Below are positions 11,336-22,939 of a stretch of DNA of 64,000 bases, piece after piece; positions within the stretch are counted from its first letter, which is position 1, and the number at the start of each line of letters is the position of its first letter. Where the stretch lies: the NCBI GenBank assembly GCA_030847615.1, contig JAUMIR010000004.1, positions 71,765,001 through 71,829,000 of the forward strand, read 5' to 3'. This stretch comes from Gambelia wislizenii (taxonomy: Eukaryota; Chordata; Lepidosauria; Squamata; Crotaphytidae). The notes under the pieces are model-generated. The model was not told where the DNA came from. It ran no database searches and saw nothing but the letters and a program-made list of their open reading frames with translations. The position numbers and the translations under genes are program-made.

Positions 11336-13044
11336 ACTCTATACACGAATGGTAACAGAAATCTGATACACATATTTCAATTTGAATACACAGGAGGATA
11401 AGAAAACCATATGCAATATCAGACTCTAATCCTATGCACATTTATGTAGGAACAGGCCGTTTAACACATTAGGAATTACTTGCAAATAAATATGCATATG
11501 CTTGCTTTGTGAGAGAAGAAGAGGTAATTATTTCCTTTCCTCAGTTCATAAACTTAATAGAAGCAACGTATCAAGAACTTAACAGCATTCCACATCATTC
11601 AATGGAATACTCAAGCAAAGAAATTACACCAGTCTGAGAGGGTGCCAAGAATTTCTCTATACATTATGAGTAAGTGGTGTGTGGAATTTCATAAAACAAA
11701 AGAATTATTTTAGCAGATTAAAATATGGACAGGCATGTTGCTTCTGTAGACAGCAATAAATAGCACATACAAATTTTGGAAGGGGAACATTATGGATTTT
11801 AATCTGAATCCAACTACTAAGAAAGCAGCTGACTAAAAATTCAAGATAGTTTCTGAGTTTCTGTGCCAATAGTCTGTGGCTCTTTGCTTTTCTATGTTGT
11901 GAAGATAAAAATTGGATTCAGTAAAATTAAAACTGATCCTCTTAGAATTTGCCTCCCTACAGTATAGTATAGAACTTCTATGCCTTTAGGAGTTCTGTAG
12001 AACAAAAAGTTTCAACACTTGCAGATTCTTGCATTTGTAAAGCACAAATGGTGGTTGAGGCTGCATTTACTGACGCTCTTCTCCTTTGATAAAAACCAAA
12101 CACTGCATTAAGCTTGGTATCATATACTTGCAATCCAGCAGACAGTGGCACCTAATAGCTTCCATTTCAGTGGGGTGGTCAATCTTCTCTTAGTCAGAAC
12201 TTTAAAATAACTATGCAAGATGTTGAATCTTATACCTCAGATAGGTTCAGCACACTGGATAGCTCTCTCAGAGTTCAAAATAAAGCCTGAAGCAGATTCA
12301 GCATTCCACTGACATTGGAACCACTAGCTGCCAGCACCAGCAGATTCACCTCTTCTTTTTTAATTCTCACTGATGAACAACTTCACTTTAATGATACTTT
12401 CAGAACTGGTCTAATCTGGCTGGCTCTTCTTGAATCCTTGGGGCTTCTGTATTTTTCTTGGTGCTCTGTCATCCTTCCAGACTCATCTGACTAAAGATGC
12501 TGAGTCCATGGAACCCTGGCTAAGGTTAACATATGCAAGCAAAGCACTGTCCCTGAAAGGATGCAGATTGAATACACTCTAATGTCCATTTGGCTGAATC
12601 CCATGAAAGTAACTGGGCCAGTCTTCTTCCTTCCATTTGTGATGCTAAATAATGATGATCTGAGCACAGGCTACATTTCAGTTTGTCTCAGCTGCACAGC
12701 ACAGGAGGGGGATGAAGGGAACACAGCCAGAGCTATGAACAAATTCAGTATCTCAGACACATGTGGCTGTCTGCAACAAATCCCTACAGCCAAACATGCT
12801 CTGAGGCAGCAGAGGACAGACTCTCACAAAGCCCCATAACCAATTAGAAATCAGAAAGATTAAAAAGCCTACTGTCATGGATCATGGAGCCTGTCAGGAA
12901 GAGACTGATGAAGCATCAGGATATCTAAGGACATACACTGTCCAGGAGCAAAATCTACAACTGTAATCAATTGGGGGGGGGGTGAGAAGGAGGAAATATT
13001 TTGCTAAGCCACCTCTTGTCTGCAGCTCTTGAAATTCAAAGTGT
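11336..13044. other. Unassigned sequence, no supported gene
   Basis: AT-rich, unique-looking sequence. The 92-codon frame at 12561-12839 (+) has no recognisable domain. A G run lies at about 12971-12980. Confidence 0.4.
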
Positions 13045-14280
13045 GAAATGTGTCTCTGTACTTCAAGAGGATCTTGTAGCACCTTTGAGACTGAAAGAAG
13101 TTGGTAACAGAAGCTTTTGTATATTGAAATCTACTACATCAGATACGTGTAGTGAAGTGCCTAGGAACAAATCTTTATAATGGTGAATGAGCAGGTGATA
13201 TGTATGAATAGCAACAGAAATGCAAAACCTGTGGGTATGGTGATTAGGTGACAAGTTCAGTTTTAATGATGGCCATTAGAGGACAAAGAATGGAGGAAAG
13301 ATGTTGCCTAGAGCCAAGGTGAGCAGATAACCATATGAATGGTGGAGGGAGTGACTTGAACGTAGTGTGGTGCTGGCTGGGAACCAGAAAGGAGATGTAA
13401 TAAATGTGAAGTCGAAGGCTTTCACAGCTGGCATCCATAGATTTTCCTTGGGTTTTTTCCGGGCTGTGAGGCTGTTCTGGAATAGTTTCTTTGTGACGTT
13501 TTGCCTGCATCTGTGGCTGGCATCTTCAGAGAATGGTTGGGTAGGAGTGTATGTAGACTTATATATGCTGTGACCCCCTGTTGGGGAGTATATGTCAATT
13601 TGCGTAATTGAAAGGTTAGTTTCTGGGTATAGAAATGCAAGGCTCCTCAGTGTCTGTTTGGTTAATGGTTGGTTGATGGCCCATTAACTGCTGCTGGAAA
13701 TCCCACTGTCCCTGGGAGGTGTGATGAACTTCCCAAGACAGCCCTCATGAAGTTGGGGTGTTAACTAGTGTTACAGTATGTGTAGTGTACCAGGAAATCG
13801 TTGTCTCTGTTCAACCTACTGTTAATGGACTGGAGTTTGTGGATATATTCCAGTTCTTCTGTTTCTCATTCCAATCTTCCTTTGTAGTTTTTTGTTCAAG
13901 GCCTGCTGTTCTGAGGTCTGAGACTGAATGCCCAGGAAGACTGTAGTGTTCTACAACTGGTTTTTGTGTATTGCCATTCCTAATGTCTGGTATATGTCCA
14001 TTTATCCTCTGGCACAGAGACTGGCCTGTTTGCCCAATGTAGAGTGCTGAAGGACATTGCTGACAGATGATGGCATATATCACATTAGAGGATGAGCAAG
14101 TGAAAGTTCCAGTGATGTGATTAGGTCCTGTAATGATATTTTCAGAGGTGTGTGGGCAGAATTGGCATCTGGGTTTGTGGCAAGGTCTTGTGTCTTCCCA
14201 TCCGTGTTTTGTGTCCTCCTGTAGGTAAGTAACTGAGATTGGGAGGCTGTCTGTAGACAGGTAAAGGCCTTTACACAACA
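13045..14280 (-). mobile_element. Penelope-like element fragment, second lineage, with shared 3' tail
   Basis: Read on the minus strand: a GIY-YIG endonuclease frame (to 13811), a short spacer, then from about 13735 to 13425 a 3' tail. The tail closely matches the one on the plus-strand PLE (10160-10443) and the 35-kb PLE. Shared landmarks are 'gggccatcaaccaacc', 'gccagccacag.tgcaggcaaaacgtca' and 'cctcacagcccggaa'. The body is clearly different from the other two PLEs. The stretch 13045-13425 ('gatcttgtagcacctttgagact...') appears to be part of the same insertion, because I have seen this phrase next to such tails in reptile repeats. That extension is less certain. Confidence 0.7.
13811..14272 (-). 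pseudogene. PLE GIY-YIG endonuclease with zinc-finger-like motif (lineage 2)
   Basis: The open frame runs from 14599 to 13811, but only the part from about residue 110 looks like PLE. It shows a cysteine cluster (C140, C145, C148, H150) like the CCHH motif that precedes the nuclease in PLEs. Next come NVIYAIICQQCPSALYIGQTG (residues 172-192), CQRINGH with R198 and H202, and VVEHYSLPGHSVSDL (215-229). It differs from the lineage-1 nuclease, which has HERHCRL and AEHVINQ. No RT is found upstream, so the copy is 5'-truncated, with a likely junction near 14270. Confidence 0.7.
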
Positions 14281-15118
14281 CAGAAAAAAACTCCAACTGA
14301 ATAGATGGAAAAAAAACTGATATAAGCCAATGGCTTTGAGGGCCTACTTTTAAATCCCTGTATTTGATTCCTTGTGTATTTGACCAAGTTAGGGCTAAAT
14401 TAGGGCTGCTACTTTTCCCCCCAAAAAGACACTCCTCAACTTTAGAAACTACAGGGCAAGCAGGTACAACCCATTTCTCCAAACTGGGAACAGCTGTGCC
14501 TTTTGAACTAGGCCAGTGCAAATGAAGGAGAATTCTAGATAAGTTCAAATAAAGGAATGGAAGGGATAGTTCTGATAATGCTGTCTTCCTGAGTTCCATC
14601 TTGCAAAAAAGCTGGTTGGGAGAAAACTGTGACCTGAAATTAGTGTGTTCTTGTTCTGTTGATGACTGCTATTTATTCACCAGGTCTTTTTGTACCACTC
14701 AGCCTTTCTTTTATCAGATCACCTAACAATGGCATATTTCAACTCTCCCCTCTCAGCTTTGCATCCTCATATGAATAGAAGCCCGCCAATAAAGGTGTTT
14801 CCTTTTATGACAAATGGAAAACTAGCTCCCATTCCCATTGAGAGCAGTCTGGAATGTGCAGCAGGGTGGAGGTGGTTATGCAACGTTACGTTATATTCAG
14901 CTACTGACAGACAGTTCACTGACAGGACTGTCCAAAGCATGCTATGCAGTGTGCATTTATTTATTTTTCTAGTGTAAGATTTATTTTCTCCCTCTTTAAT
15001 TGGCAGCTTGTTGGGTACCTATTCCTTTAAATATAACATCAGAGACACAGCAGATAAAATGTGCAATAAAATGTTACAGTGAGCATTACTCCTCTAATGT
15101 TCTCTTTTAACACACTTT
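14281..15118. other. Unassigned, repeat-poor sequence
   Basis: No gene is supported. The segment 14690-14975 is low in repeats and of balanced composition. It contains 'cccgccaataaaggtgtttcc' and 'gcagggtggaggtggtt', and it could be conserved noncoding DNA, but only a cross-species alignment could show it. Confidence 0.3.
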
Positions 15119-15196
15119 GTTCCAACCCATCCCATTCCATCCTGCTCTGTAATGTGCCCACTGATCATGTTCAGTCCTCATTGGGCTATTTGAAGG
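15119..15196. repeat. Inverted copy of the left-edge repeat
   Basis: Near-exact reverse complement of bases 1-78. Similarity ends abruptly on the right at about 15196. On the left it weakens after 'gttccaaccc'. Confidence 0.6.
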
Positions 15197-15629
15197 AGGA
15201 GTGTTGCCCCTCCCCCTTTTTTTCCTTAGAAATGTTTGCATGTCTGCAAATCTTTGCGCTCCCTAGGCTCACTGATACATCCTTATTTCCTTTGAATAAC
15301 TAGACTTTATTTTAGTATGTATAACGGAACCTTCATTCAAATAGTCTTTCAAAGTTGTGATACAATTCTACTGTTTGTAGACTGATACATGCATATCTAG
15401 GATGCTCCCTCTGGGTCATTATCAGTTTTCCCCAAATTGTATGTTTACTTCTCAGCCAGAGAAATTTTCATGAAGCAACTTCAGCATCCTGTTTTCACTT
15501 GGGGACTACTAGGGAGAGTTTTGTATGGAACTGGGCCATCTAGCATGGAAATAGTCTCTGCCCGGTTCCTGCTTTATTTCAAGCAAGAGTAAGGATAATT
15601 TATATTTTTTATAGTGTCATTAATAAGTA

Positions 15630-15869
15630 CAGTTGTCTCTCCATATCCATATCCATATCGGATTTGGTATCCACGGATTTAAGTATTCACGGCTTGAAAA
15701 TATTCTTTAAAAATAATAATCCAAAAAGCAAACCTTGATTTTGCCATCTTATATAAGGGACACCATTTTGCTATGCAGTTGCACATAATGGGAGTATTCA
15801 TAGATTTTGATATCTACGTGGGGGGGGGTGTCCTTGAACCAAACCCCAGCGAATATGAAGGGACAACTG
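15630..15869. mobile_element. Tigger/MER2-like MITE
   Basis: It starts CAGTTGTCTCTCCATATCC after TA and ends with the complementary GGACAACTG before TA. Internal signatures are 'gtatccacggattt', 'ccatcttatataagggacaccattttgc' and 'gcgaatatgaaggg'. It is about 240 bases long, has no coding capacity, and is inverted relative to the 29.2-kb copy. A triple 'ccatat' repeat sits near the left end. Confidence 0.8.
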
Positions 15870-16776
15870 TACGTTCCTTCCACATAATTCTTCACACAAG
15901 AAAGCAGCCAATATTTGAAGCAGAAACAAAAGAGAAAGCAAACAAATGAAGACAACAAACAGATTATATACAGAATGTAAAACACTAAAGACAGTAAATA
16001 AAGCACATAAAATAACAAAATTAATAAAGCAACCAAATTAACACAGCTGGAAGTTGAAGAATAAGTATGACGGTCCTACTACGAATGATGGTGATCCTCA
16101 CAAGATATGGTTATAAGAATCTACGTGCTTCACCAATTTGTAGGGAATCTCCCACAAGTTAAAAGAAGACACAAATAAAATAAACAGAAATTTCTGTGTA
16201 TTCTTCTCTAGTGGTTAAAATAAAAAGTAGTACACTTGGCACCAGAGATGAACAAACAAATGTTACCAAGCGGGGGTCTCAACTTTGTGAGAAAAGAGGT
16301 CTCTTCCATGTCAAAATAATTCTAGGTACCTCTGTCCTAGCTAGGGTATTATGATTTGAATTGCCTGCAGGGAATAGATTTTCTTACCTTAATACTGTGG
16401 TTCTGGGTGTTTATTTTAATATTCTTGTTTTAGTCCCGGTTTAATACTGAGCAGCCTATGGAATAAAAAAGAGAGAAAAAGTAAGAAGAAAAGTAAATAA
16501 CCTGCTCGTAAATTTATAGCCAACAAAATGTTCTAGAGTGGTCATCAGGAGACTCTAATCCAGGTTATAAAGCGATTCCTCATTAGCATTTTCTACAAAT
16601 CTGTCCCCCCCCCAAATAAAGGGCACAAATTCTAGCAGCTCCCCGACCCAATTTTAGGTATTTCAGCCATCTGAATTACCAATGGGAATGCTGCTGTTGT
16701 GGCTTTCTTGTAGGGAAAAGTTATTTTATACATGCTAGACACTTCCATGCCTAAAATAGCAAGGAGGGAAGTGATA
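15870..16776. other. Unassigned AT-rich sequence
   Basis: A- and T-rich with no supported gene. The minus-strand frame at 15749-16036 overlaps the MITE and is not credible as a gene. Confidence 0.4.
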
Positions 16777-17012
16777 GAGAACCAGTGTGGTGTAATGGTT
16801 TGAGCATTGGACTATGATTCTGGAGACCAGGGTTTGAATCTCTGCTTGACCATGGAAACCCACCAGGTGACCTTGGGTAAGTCACACACTCTCAGCCTCA
16901 GATGAACGTAAAGGCAAAGCCCCTCTGACCAAATCTTGCCAAGAAAACCTTGTGATAGGGTCACCTTAGGGCCACCATAAGTCAGAAAGACTTGAAGGCA
17001 CACAACAACAAA
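16777..17012 (+). mobile_element. Sauria-type SINE, full length
   Basis: Best-preserved SINE in the window. The tRNA-derived head contains 'agtgtggtgtaatggtttgagcattgg' and a B-box-like GGTTTGAATC at 16831-16840. The central domain follows ('aagtcacacactctcagcctcag', 'aaatcttgccaagaaaacc'), then a Bov-B-like tail ('gtgatagggtcacc...cataagtcagaaagacttgaaggcacacaacaacaa'). 'Aagtga' occurs on both sides (about 16769 and 17011), a possible target duplication. Such SINEs are transcribed by RNA polymerase III and are thought to be copied by Bov-B LINE proteins, which recognise the shared tail. Confidence 0.9.
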
Positions 17013-17949
17013 GTGACTGATATAGTCCACCTTGTATATGAAGTATGTCAAACAAACAGTCTGCTGTAAACACTTATTCTTCTCCTGATTCCCTTCCAGT
17101 CTTAGCATGTATACTACTTCTTCAAGTCTACAACTATAATGAGGTTTTTAAAAATAACTTTACTGGAAATTCTTCTTTTCCTCTCTGAAGTGAAATAATT
17201 CAGTTCAATAGGGTTTGCTATTATCCAGTTTCATGTATAAGTAAGTCTGGGAATATATCCCCTGTGGATATGGGGTGTGGGACCTGTAATTAAATCAACT
17301 GCTGAATGGTAAATAAACTCTTATGTAAATTCCAATGCTTCAGTAAATCTAGTGTAGTTAGGACTAGCAATCTGATTTAGACCATTATTTATAATTTGTG
17401 ACTTCTAAGCAATACTAACAATCCTAACCTAAACATTTTGGGAAGGAAATGAATCCTCAGATTTCATTGGATTAACACAGTACTAACCTGAAGACACACC
17501 AGTTGTTAGGAAGTTAGGATTAGGTATAAACTCTTCCGGCTGTGGTATGTCAAGAGATTTGACAACAGAGGAATGTGCTGGAAGAAATGCTCTGCTGGCT
17601 AAGATCTGTTGGCAGAAGAGCCACAAAGGGATGGAGATGGGACAGGGTGACAGAGGAGCTGGTTTATCTCAAATCCAAACTCCCTCTAGTTCTGGGACAC
17701 AGCTACAATGCCTGCAAAAATTTAGGGCAGTGAGGGTAGCCCTAAGCCACTTCTGACACTAAGGGTTTGGATTTGGCACAGCTTGAGCTGACCTAATATC
17801 TGTTCAGCTGGCCTTTGGTTATTTGGGCTAGTCAGGGTAGCACTTTTAAATTATTTCTACTTACGGTCTAAGTTGTCTGAAAATGCCTAAATTATTCTGA
17901 GTCATGAATTATGTCTTTTCCAAGAAGAGAAATAAATACCAGGAAAGAG
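17013..17949. other. Unassigned sequence
   Basis: No gene or recognised repeat. Balanced to AT-rich composition. Confidence 0.4.
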
Positions 17950-18420
17950 GGAAGGCTATTTAATTAATTAGTTAATTAATTAATTTATAACCCCTTTTCC
18001 CCCCGGGAAGGGATCCAAAACAGCTTCCAGAAAGTTAAAACAAGATCAAATTAAAATCTTATTTTACAAAAGTTAAAAAAGAATTAAATAACCATATAAA
18101 CCATTTAAAAACATGGTTAAAACAGTTAAAAACACATTTTCAAAAATTAATACCAACAGATTTTTAAAAATATGGCATAGCACTTCATACATACTACTGT
18201 TATAAAGTTTAAAAGGCCTGCCTCAATAAAATGGTCTTCATCTGCTAGGAGAAACAGAGCAGGGAGGAGGTCAACTGGACTTCCCATGGAAGAGTGTTCT
18301 ACAGCCTGGGAGCAGTTCCAGAGAAGGCTCTCTCCCGTGTCCTCACCAAATGTGCCTGTGAAAATTGTGGGACCAAGAGAAAGCCCTCTCCTGCAGATCT
18401 TAAAGCTCACACTGGCATGG
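17950..18420 (+). repeat. Common squamate dispersed repeat, unclassified
   Basis: It starts with a TTAATTAA-rich run (17959-17987). Next comes 'ttataaccccttttccccccgggaaggga', a long TTAAAA-rich part, then a GC-richer block ('gcagggaggaggtcaactgg', 'gagcagttccagagaaggctctctcccgtgtcctcacc', 'gaccaagagaaag'). This arrangement is a familiar interspersed repeat in squamate sequence, but I cannot assign its class. A related head occurs at 47625-47840. It may be a LINE 3' region. Confidence 0.5.
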
Positions 18421-19677
18421 CTTTTCTGATTTCAGGCCATAAGAACATCTGTTTCAATGTCAACTTAGGAATTTAATGCTTGGTTTCATCTCTGTTGCAA
18501 AGCTGAAATGAGGCCATGCCAGCAGATGAGACAGTATTTTTCCTATGTATGAGCAATACCCTTCCAAGTTCCTTACAGGAACAACCAGTCTCATCAAGAT
18601 CCCTGAGGTATCTTTGTCTCCTGTGAAATCTGCCTACTAAAGATTAAAAGTATCTCAGCTCAGGTTCTAGAGATAGAAGTTCTCCAAGCTACACATCTTT
18701 GCTGATAAATTCACATCATTAAGAATGTCAAAGTAATGCTATCATTCTTCAGTGATATAGGCCTTCTACCCAATGGATAAGAACTGACAACATGACAATC
18801 TTATTTCCATGGTAAATGATCTATATGAGATCTTGTACTTAGAAACAAGAATTTGTTTTCCCAGACCCCAATATCATGGCAATGACATTTGGTAATGTCT
18901 GGTCACTGACTACAAGGAAGACTCACTTATCTGAGGACACATGCAGTTAGGAGGGGAAACAGTTAGCTTGGGCAAATTTAATGTGGCTACCAAAGTGTCT
19001 AGAAAACAAACATGCACATCATAGTGCCACTCAGCAGTAATAGTCTATTAAATGTGTTACTTATCCATTTGACCAAAAGGTTTACAAGTACACATATAAA
19101 TTGCCCTCCTCTTCCCAAAGTCCATCTTCAAGCACATCTGGTTTCCATGTGCTGCAAAAATGCCTTTGACATTTCTTTACAAACCCCAGGCCTTTCAAAC
19201 TGCAGTGACAGACTAAAGGAGCATTGAATCTGACATTCTATCCTTCAGCCATCTGATGCGCAACCTTTAGATAACATTGCAATGCACAGAAAGTGGGTGT
19301 GGAGAAAATGAAACAATTAAGCAAAAACTGGAGGAGACAGGCAGAGCTGGATGAGAAGGCTAAAAGAACTGGATTGTCTGTTTCATTGGATAGCATGAGG
19401 TTGTCTATCAGGCCCACAACCATGTCAGTTCATTCCACTTTTCTTATTAGGTTTGCACGCATAAGACTTGGCAGAGTAACAGTAAAATTATTCCTGCCAT
19501 TCTAGTGGCACAATCCTAATTGTTCAAACCAACTTGCAGATGAGGTGGTAACACAAGGTTGCCATCTTAACAGACTAAAACCAGGTAGTACTGCATAAGA
19601 CTGTGCTGAAACATGTACTGCCTAGCATGACAGACCCCCCCCCCATGACTGATCATACTTAGAAGACTACTATCTAA
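18421..19677. other. Unassigned sequence
   Basis: No supported gene or repeat. A C run occurs at about 19635-19643. Confidence 0.4.
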
Positions 19678-19812
19678 TCCTGTGATGGAGAATTTGTGGT
19701 CCTCTAGATGTTGCTGTAAAATTCCCACCAGCCTTGACAAGGGGCCATGCTGGCTGGGGCTGATGGGAGTTGGAACCCAACAATATTTTGAGAGCCACAT
19801 ACTTAAACAGGG
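19678..19812. mobile_element. hAT-like MITE remnant
   Basis: The left end 'cctgtgatggagaatttgtggtcctctagatgttg' and the reverse complement of the right end ('cctgtttaagtatgtggctctcaaaatattg') form imperfect terminal inverted repeats. The centre reads 'ggccatgctggctggggctgatgggagttgg', typical of the hAT-derived MITEs common in amniotes. No transposase. Confidence 0.6.
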
Positions 19813-21087
19813 ACAGTGTGAAATAAATCTGCACAACTATTTTGGATCCCTAGAAATATACTGGTAAACACTACTTCTTTCTGATACTTCTAACACCTTC
19901 TATTAACATCATTATACTTTCCCCCTTTTTCTATAACTAGCTCTGGTACAGATAAGGACCAATAGCATCAGTGGAGTTAGACACACAATAGTTTTTGAAC
20001 TTGGAATTGCTATACTGCTTCTGTACCAAATGGAAAGGGTGGCATGGAAGCGGAACAGAAATGTAAATGCATTAGGATTTCTCATTAGTCGTTGCTGTAG
20101 GGTGTATCCTATTTTAGAAACATGCAGTTTTTAAAAAATATACATTTACTGTTTCATATTATAGAAGTATATGCTCTATACAGGCAACCTTAAGGTGGCC
20201 CTTCTTCACTCCCAAAATGGTAAAATAGAATTCTGTTGTGATGAATTATGGAAATGACTGATTGTAACATTTCAAAAAGAAAAGAGAATATAGTTTTTCA
20301 TGAACATGTTAAACTTTTTTTTTTTTTTTGCAAGGAGTGTACTAAAAATTTTTGAACAGGCTATCTAAAGAGTAGCTTTGGTTTCACATCTATTAATAGA
20401 ATAATCCATTTTTTTCTACACCAGAGTAAGTCCCACTAAGTTCAATTTTATTTACTCTGGTAGACATCTTGGAGCCTCACCTATATATGTTAATAGCAAC
20501 TATGAACCAAGACTGCATCTGCCATGTCCTTCAAAAGCAAAGCCAATGTAAGTGGACAGACTATAACTGTCTGCTGAGATAAGCATGCACCATTATGCAC
20601 TTTCTACCCCTTCCTATAATTATGAACACTACTAATTTGGGAGAGAGAACGATTGTTTACATTCCCTCCCCAAATATATTTAAAGTAACAGCTTGAACAG
20701 AATGAATCTTTGAGCTCACCCAAACAATACTTGATACCTTGTTTAATGAAATGTTCAATAATTGTTTTGCAACCAAAAAGAGGTATAAATAAATAAATAA
20801 AAATAAAATCTTAAAGCAGTGATAAGAAATTCTTTCTACTGTTCTCAATCAAAAGGTTCTGAACACATGGAAAGTACCAGCACAGCATAAACACACTTTC
20901 TAGCCTTCTAAGACTAGAGAGACCTTACATTGCCACTTTCCCTGCCTGCAGCAATTGGAACACATATCTAATGAAGTCTGATAGGTCCTCTTTTACACAG
21001 CTATGTTTAAATAAATGTTATTTCACAATATACAGGCTGCACAAAGGAAAAGCATAGCTTGGAAAGTTGAAAATGTGTCCTCCCTAG
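19813..21087. other. Unassigned AT-rich sequence
   Basis: No supported gene. A T run occurs at about 20315-20329, and (AAAT/TAAA)-rich sequence near 20785-20810 may mark an old retroelement tail. Confidence 0.4.
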
Positions 21088-21215
21088 CTATTTTCTAGGT
21101 CCTCCAAGGCAACTCCATGGTATTTTAAACTGGAAGTCCCTTTATTTTCAATGGTGTTCACTATTATCCACAGATTTTGTTATCCACAGTGGGGCCTGGA
21201 ACCCTACTGCACTTG
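21088..21215. mobile_element. Tigger-like MITE fragment
   Basis: 'Aatggtgttcactattatccacagattttgttatccacagtggggcctggaac' parallels 36720-36790 ('gtgttccctattatccacggtttcaggtatccac...ttggaac'). The ends are not recognisable, so this is a partial, decayed copy of the 36.6-kb subfamily. Confidence 0.45.
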
Positions 21216-21235
21216 GCTTCCTTTACGGATGAGAA

Positions 21236-21577
21236 AATATCACTTGCTCAACATCACCCAGGGTTTCCATGGGGAGAAAGAGGAACTGAAGGAGGTGGTG
21301 GGGTGGTCTTTCTGCCAGGAAAGTATTGAGAACAAGACTGAGCGATCCTGGCTATAGGCTGGAAACACAAGCAAGTGGCTGGCGGTTTCATTTGAAAGAA
21401 AGAGGAACTGAAGGAGGGGTGTCGGGTGCTCTTTCAGCCAGGTAAATCCTAAGAATAAGACAGAGGGATATGATTTGCCCAACATCACTCAGTGGGTTTT
21501 CATAGCCAAGGGGGGATTCAAACACTGATCTCTCAGAGTTCTAGTCCATACTCCAACCATTATACCATGCTATCTCT
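21236..21577 (-). mobile_element. SINE fragments around a duplicated unit
   Basis: The right part (21469-21577) is a minus-strand Sauria-type SINE piece: 'gatttgcccaacatcactcagtgggtttt', B-box complement 'ggattcaaac', and head complement 'ccaaccattataccatgct'. A second SINE-like phrase, 'cacttgctcaacatcacccagggtttccatgg', lies at 21241-21272. Between them a ~70-base unit beginning 'agaaagaggaactgaaggagg' occurs twice (21275-21342 and 21397-21465). An old SINE appears to have been disrupted by a local duplication. Confidence 0.55.
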
Positions 21578-21745
21578 TCTAATTTTAAAAGTAACTAGTT
21601 ATTACAGCTCCAAGAGTGTCAAAAGTACTTAGTCGTTGTTAGAGCTACTTTTTTAGAAGTGACTTTTTTGCTTTCCTATTTCTCAAAAGTAACTAAAACA
21701 CTTTTAATTACTTTTTAAAAGCAAGCACATCATAATTTCCCTAAT

Positions 21746-21768
21746 ATCATCATCATCATCATCATCAA
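21746..21768. repeat. (ATC)n microsatellite
   Basis: Uninterrupted trinucleotide run, about 7-8 units. Confidence 0.9.
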
Positions 21769-22239
21769 TTGATTCACACAGTCCACAGACCCATCATACA
21801 ACAGACAAGGTGTACATTAATAGCTAAAACCATAATACAAAACCAATAAAATTAGGATACTTATTGATAGACTTTTTGGAGCTCATCCAACTTATTCATC
21901 TATTAACTTCCCTCTCACTGGTCTAATGACCACAAATAAGAATTTAGCAACTGACAGGGTAATATTAGGACATTTCCTTAATAGTCACGGCACAGCACAA
22001 GTCAGCACTTCAAACGTGTGATCTTCTTTGTCCACCATTTAATGAACCCACACCCCATTCACTATAAAAGTAACTAAAAGTTACAGTTTACATTTCACAA
22101 CAGATGAAAGTATCTCTTGACAAGTCACAATAATAATGTGACTTAGACATACCTTCATTTTGGGGGAAGGGAATTTATTTCAAGTAATTATTTAATTCCA
22201 AGTTCTGGAAGAATAATGCTTAAAAGGCTCCTGATCTAG

Positions 22240-22620
22240 GCTCCTTCAATTTTCAGGACTCATTGGGGCTCGAGGCCATTTGGTATTGCCATTCAGTGAT
22301 TATACACAGAGACAGAGGTTAAGAAGCTTGGAACATCATCGCTCTTCCCATATGATTGTGCACCATCAGCACAAGTGATGTCTCCCTACGAAAGCTGAAT
22401 CAATTGTGCATTATACATGAGCGAGATTATTCTCATCCTGTAATTCTTCTCTCCCCTCCTCTGGAAAGCAAACTATCTTATAACAGAAGACTCCACTCCA
22501 TCTCAATGAGAAAGTGATGGAGATGGTTAGAAAAAACAGTGCATCTGCTAATTTATGGTTACAGTATGAATAATTTGTGTCCTTTTCTCAATGACAGAAG
22601 GCTATTTCAGCAGTTTCTGA
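22240..22620. promoter_or_regulatory. Candidate conserved noncoding element 1
   Basis: Repeat-free, compositionally balanced block with dense short motifs, including CATATG (22350), 'gtgcaccatcagcacaagtgatg', 'atcaattgtgcatta' and 'gagattattctcatcctgtaatt'. No open frame. The candidacy rests on texture and motif density only; function is inferred. Confidence 0.25.
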
Positions 22621-22939
22621 TAACTACTACTTTGTAACTGGACATTCAAGCCCATTATTCTCAAAAGGTAACTGGGATGGGAGGATGGCATGTGCTGATT
22701 GTCAAAATGCCAAATGTTATGCTTTTGCTTGTGAACTGAAAAACTGTCCCTGGAAGTTATAGACACAACATAAGCAAAGAAAGGAAGAAAGATCAGCTGC
22801 CAATGTGACAAAGCCAAAGTACTGTACATTACTTACTAAAATCAACTGGGTTTAAAAGTATTCAATTTTACTTGGATTGTGTGGTGCCCATAGTTATTTA
22901 GGATTAGTACTGGTTTAGTCTCCTAATAAGATCCTTGAT

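Noticed and set aside
13811..14599. Full 262-codon minus-strand frame as one PLE protein
   Set aside because: The first ~110 residues do not resemble any PLE region. Only the part from about 14272 onward is treated as PLE.
16777..16850. tRNA gene-like head of the SINE
   Set aside because: The A-box region and stem pairing are degenerate, and the sequence continues into the SINE body. It is a tRNA-derived SINE, not a tRNA gene.
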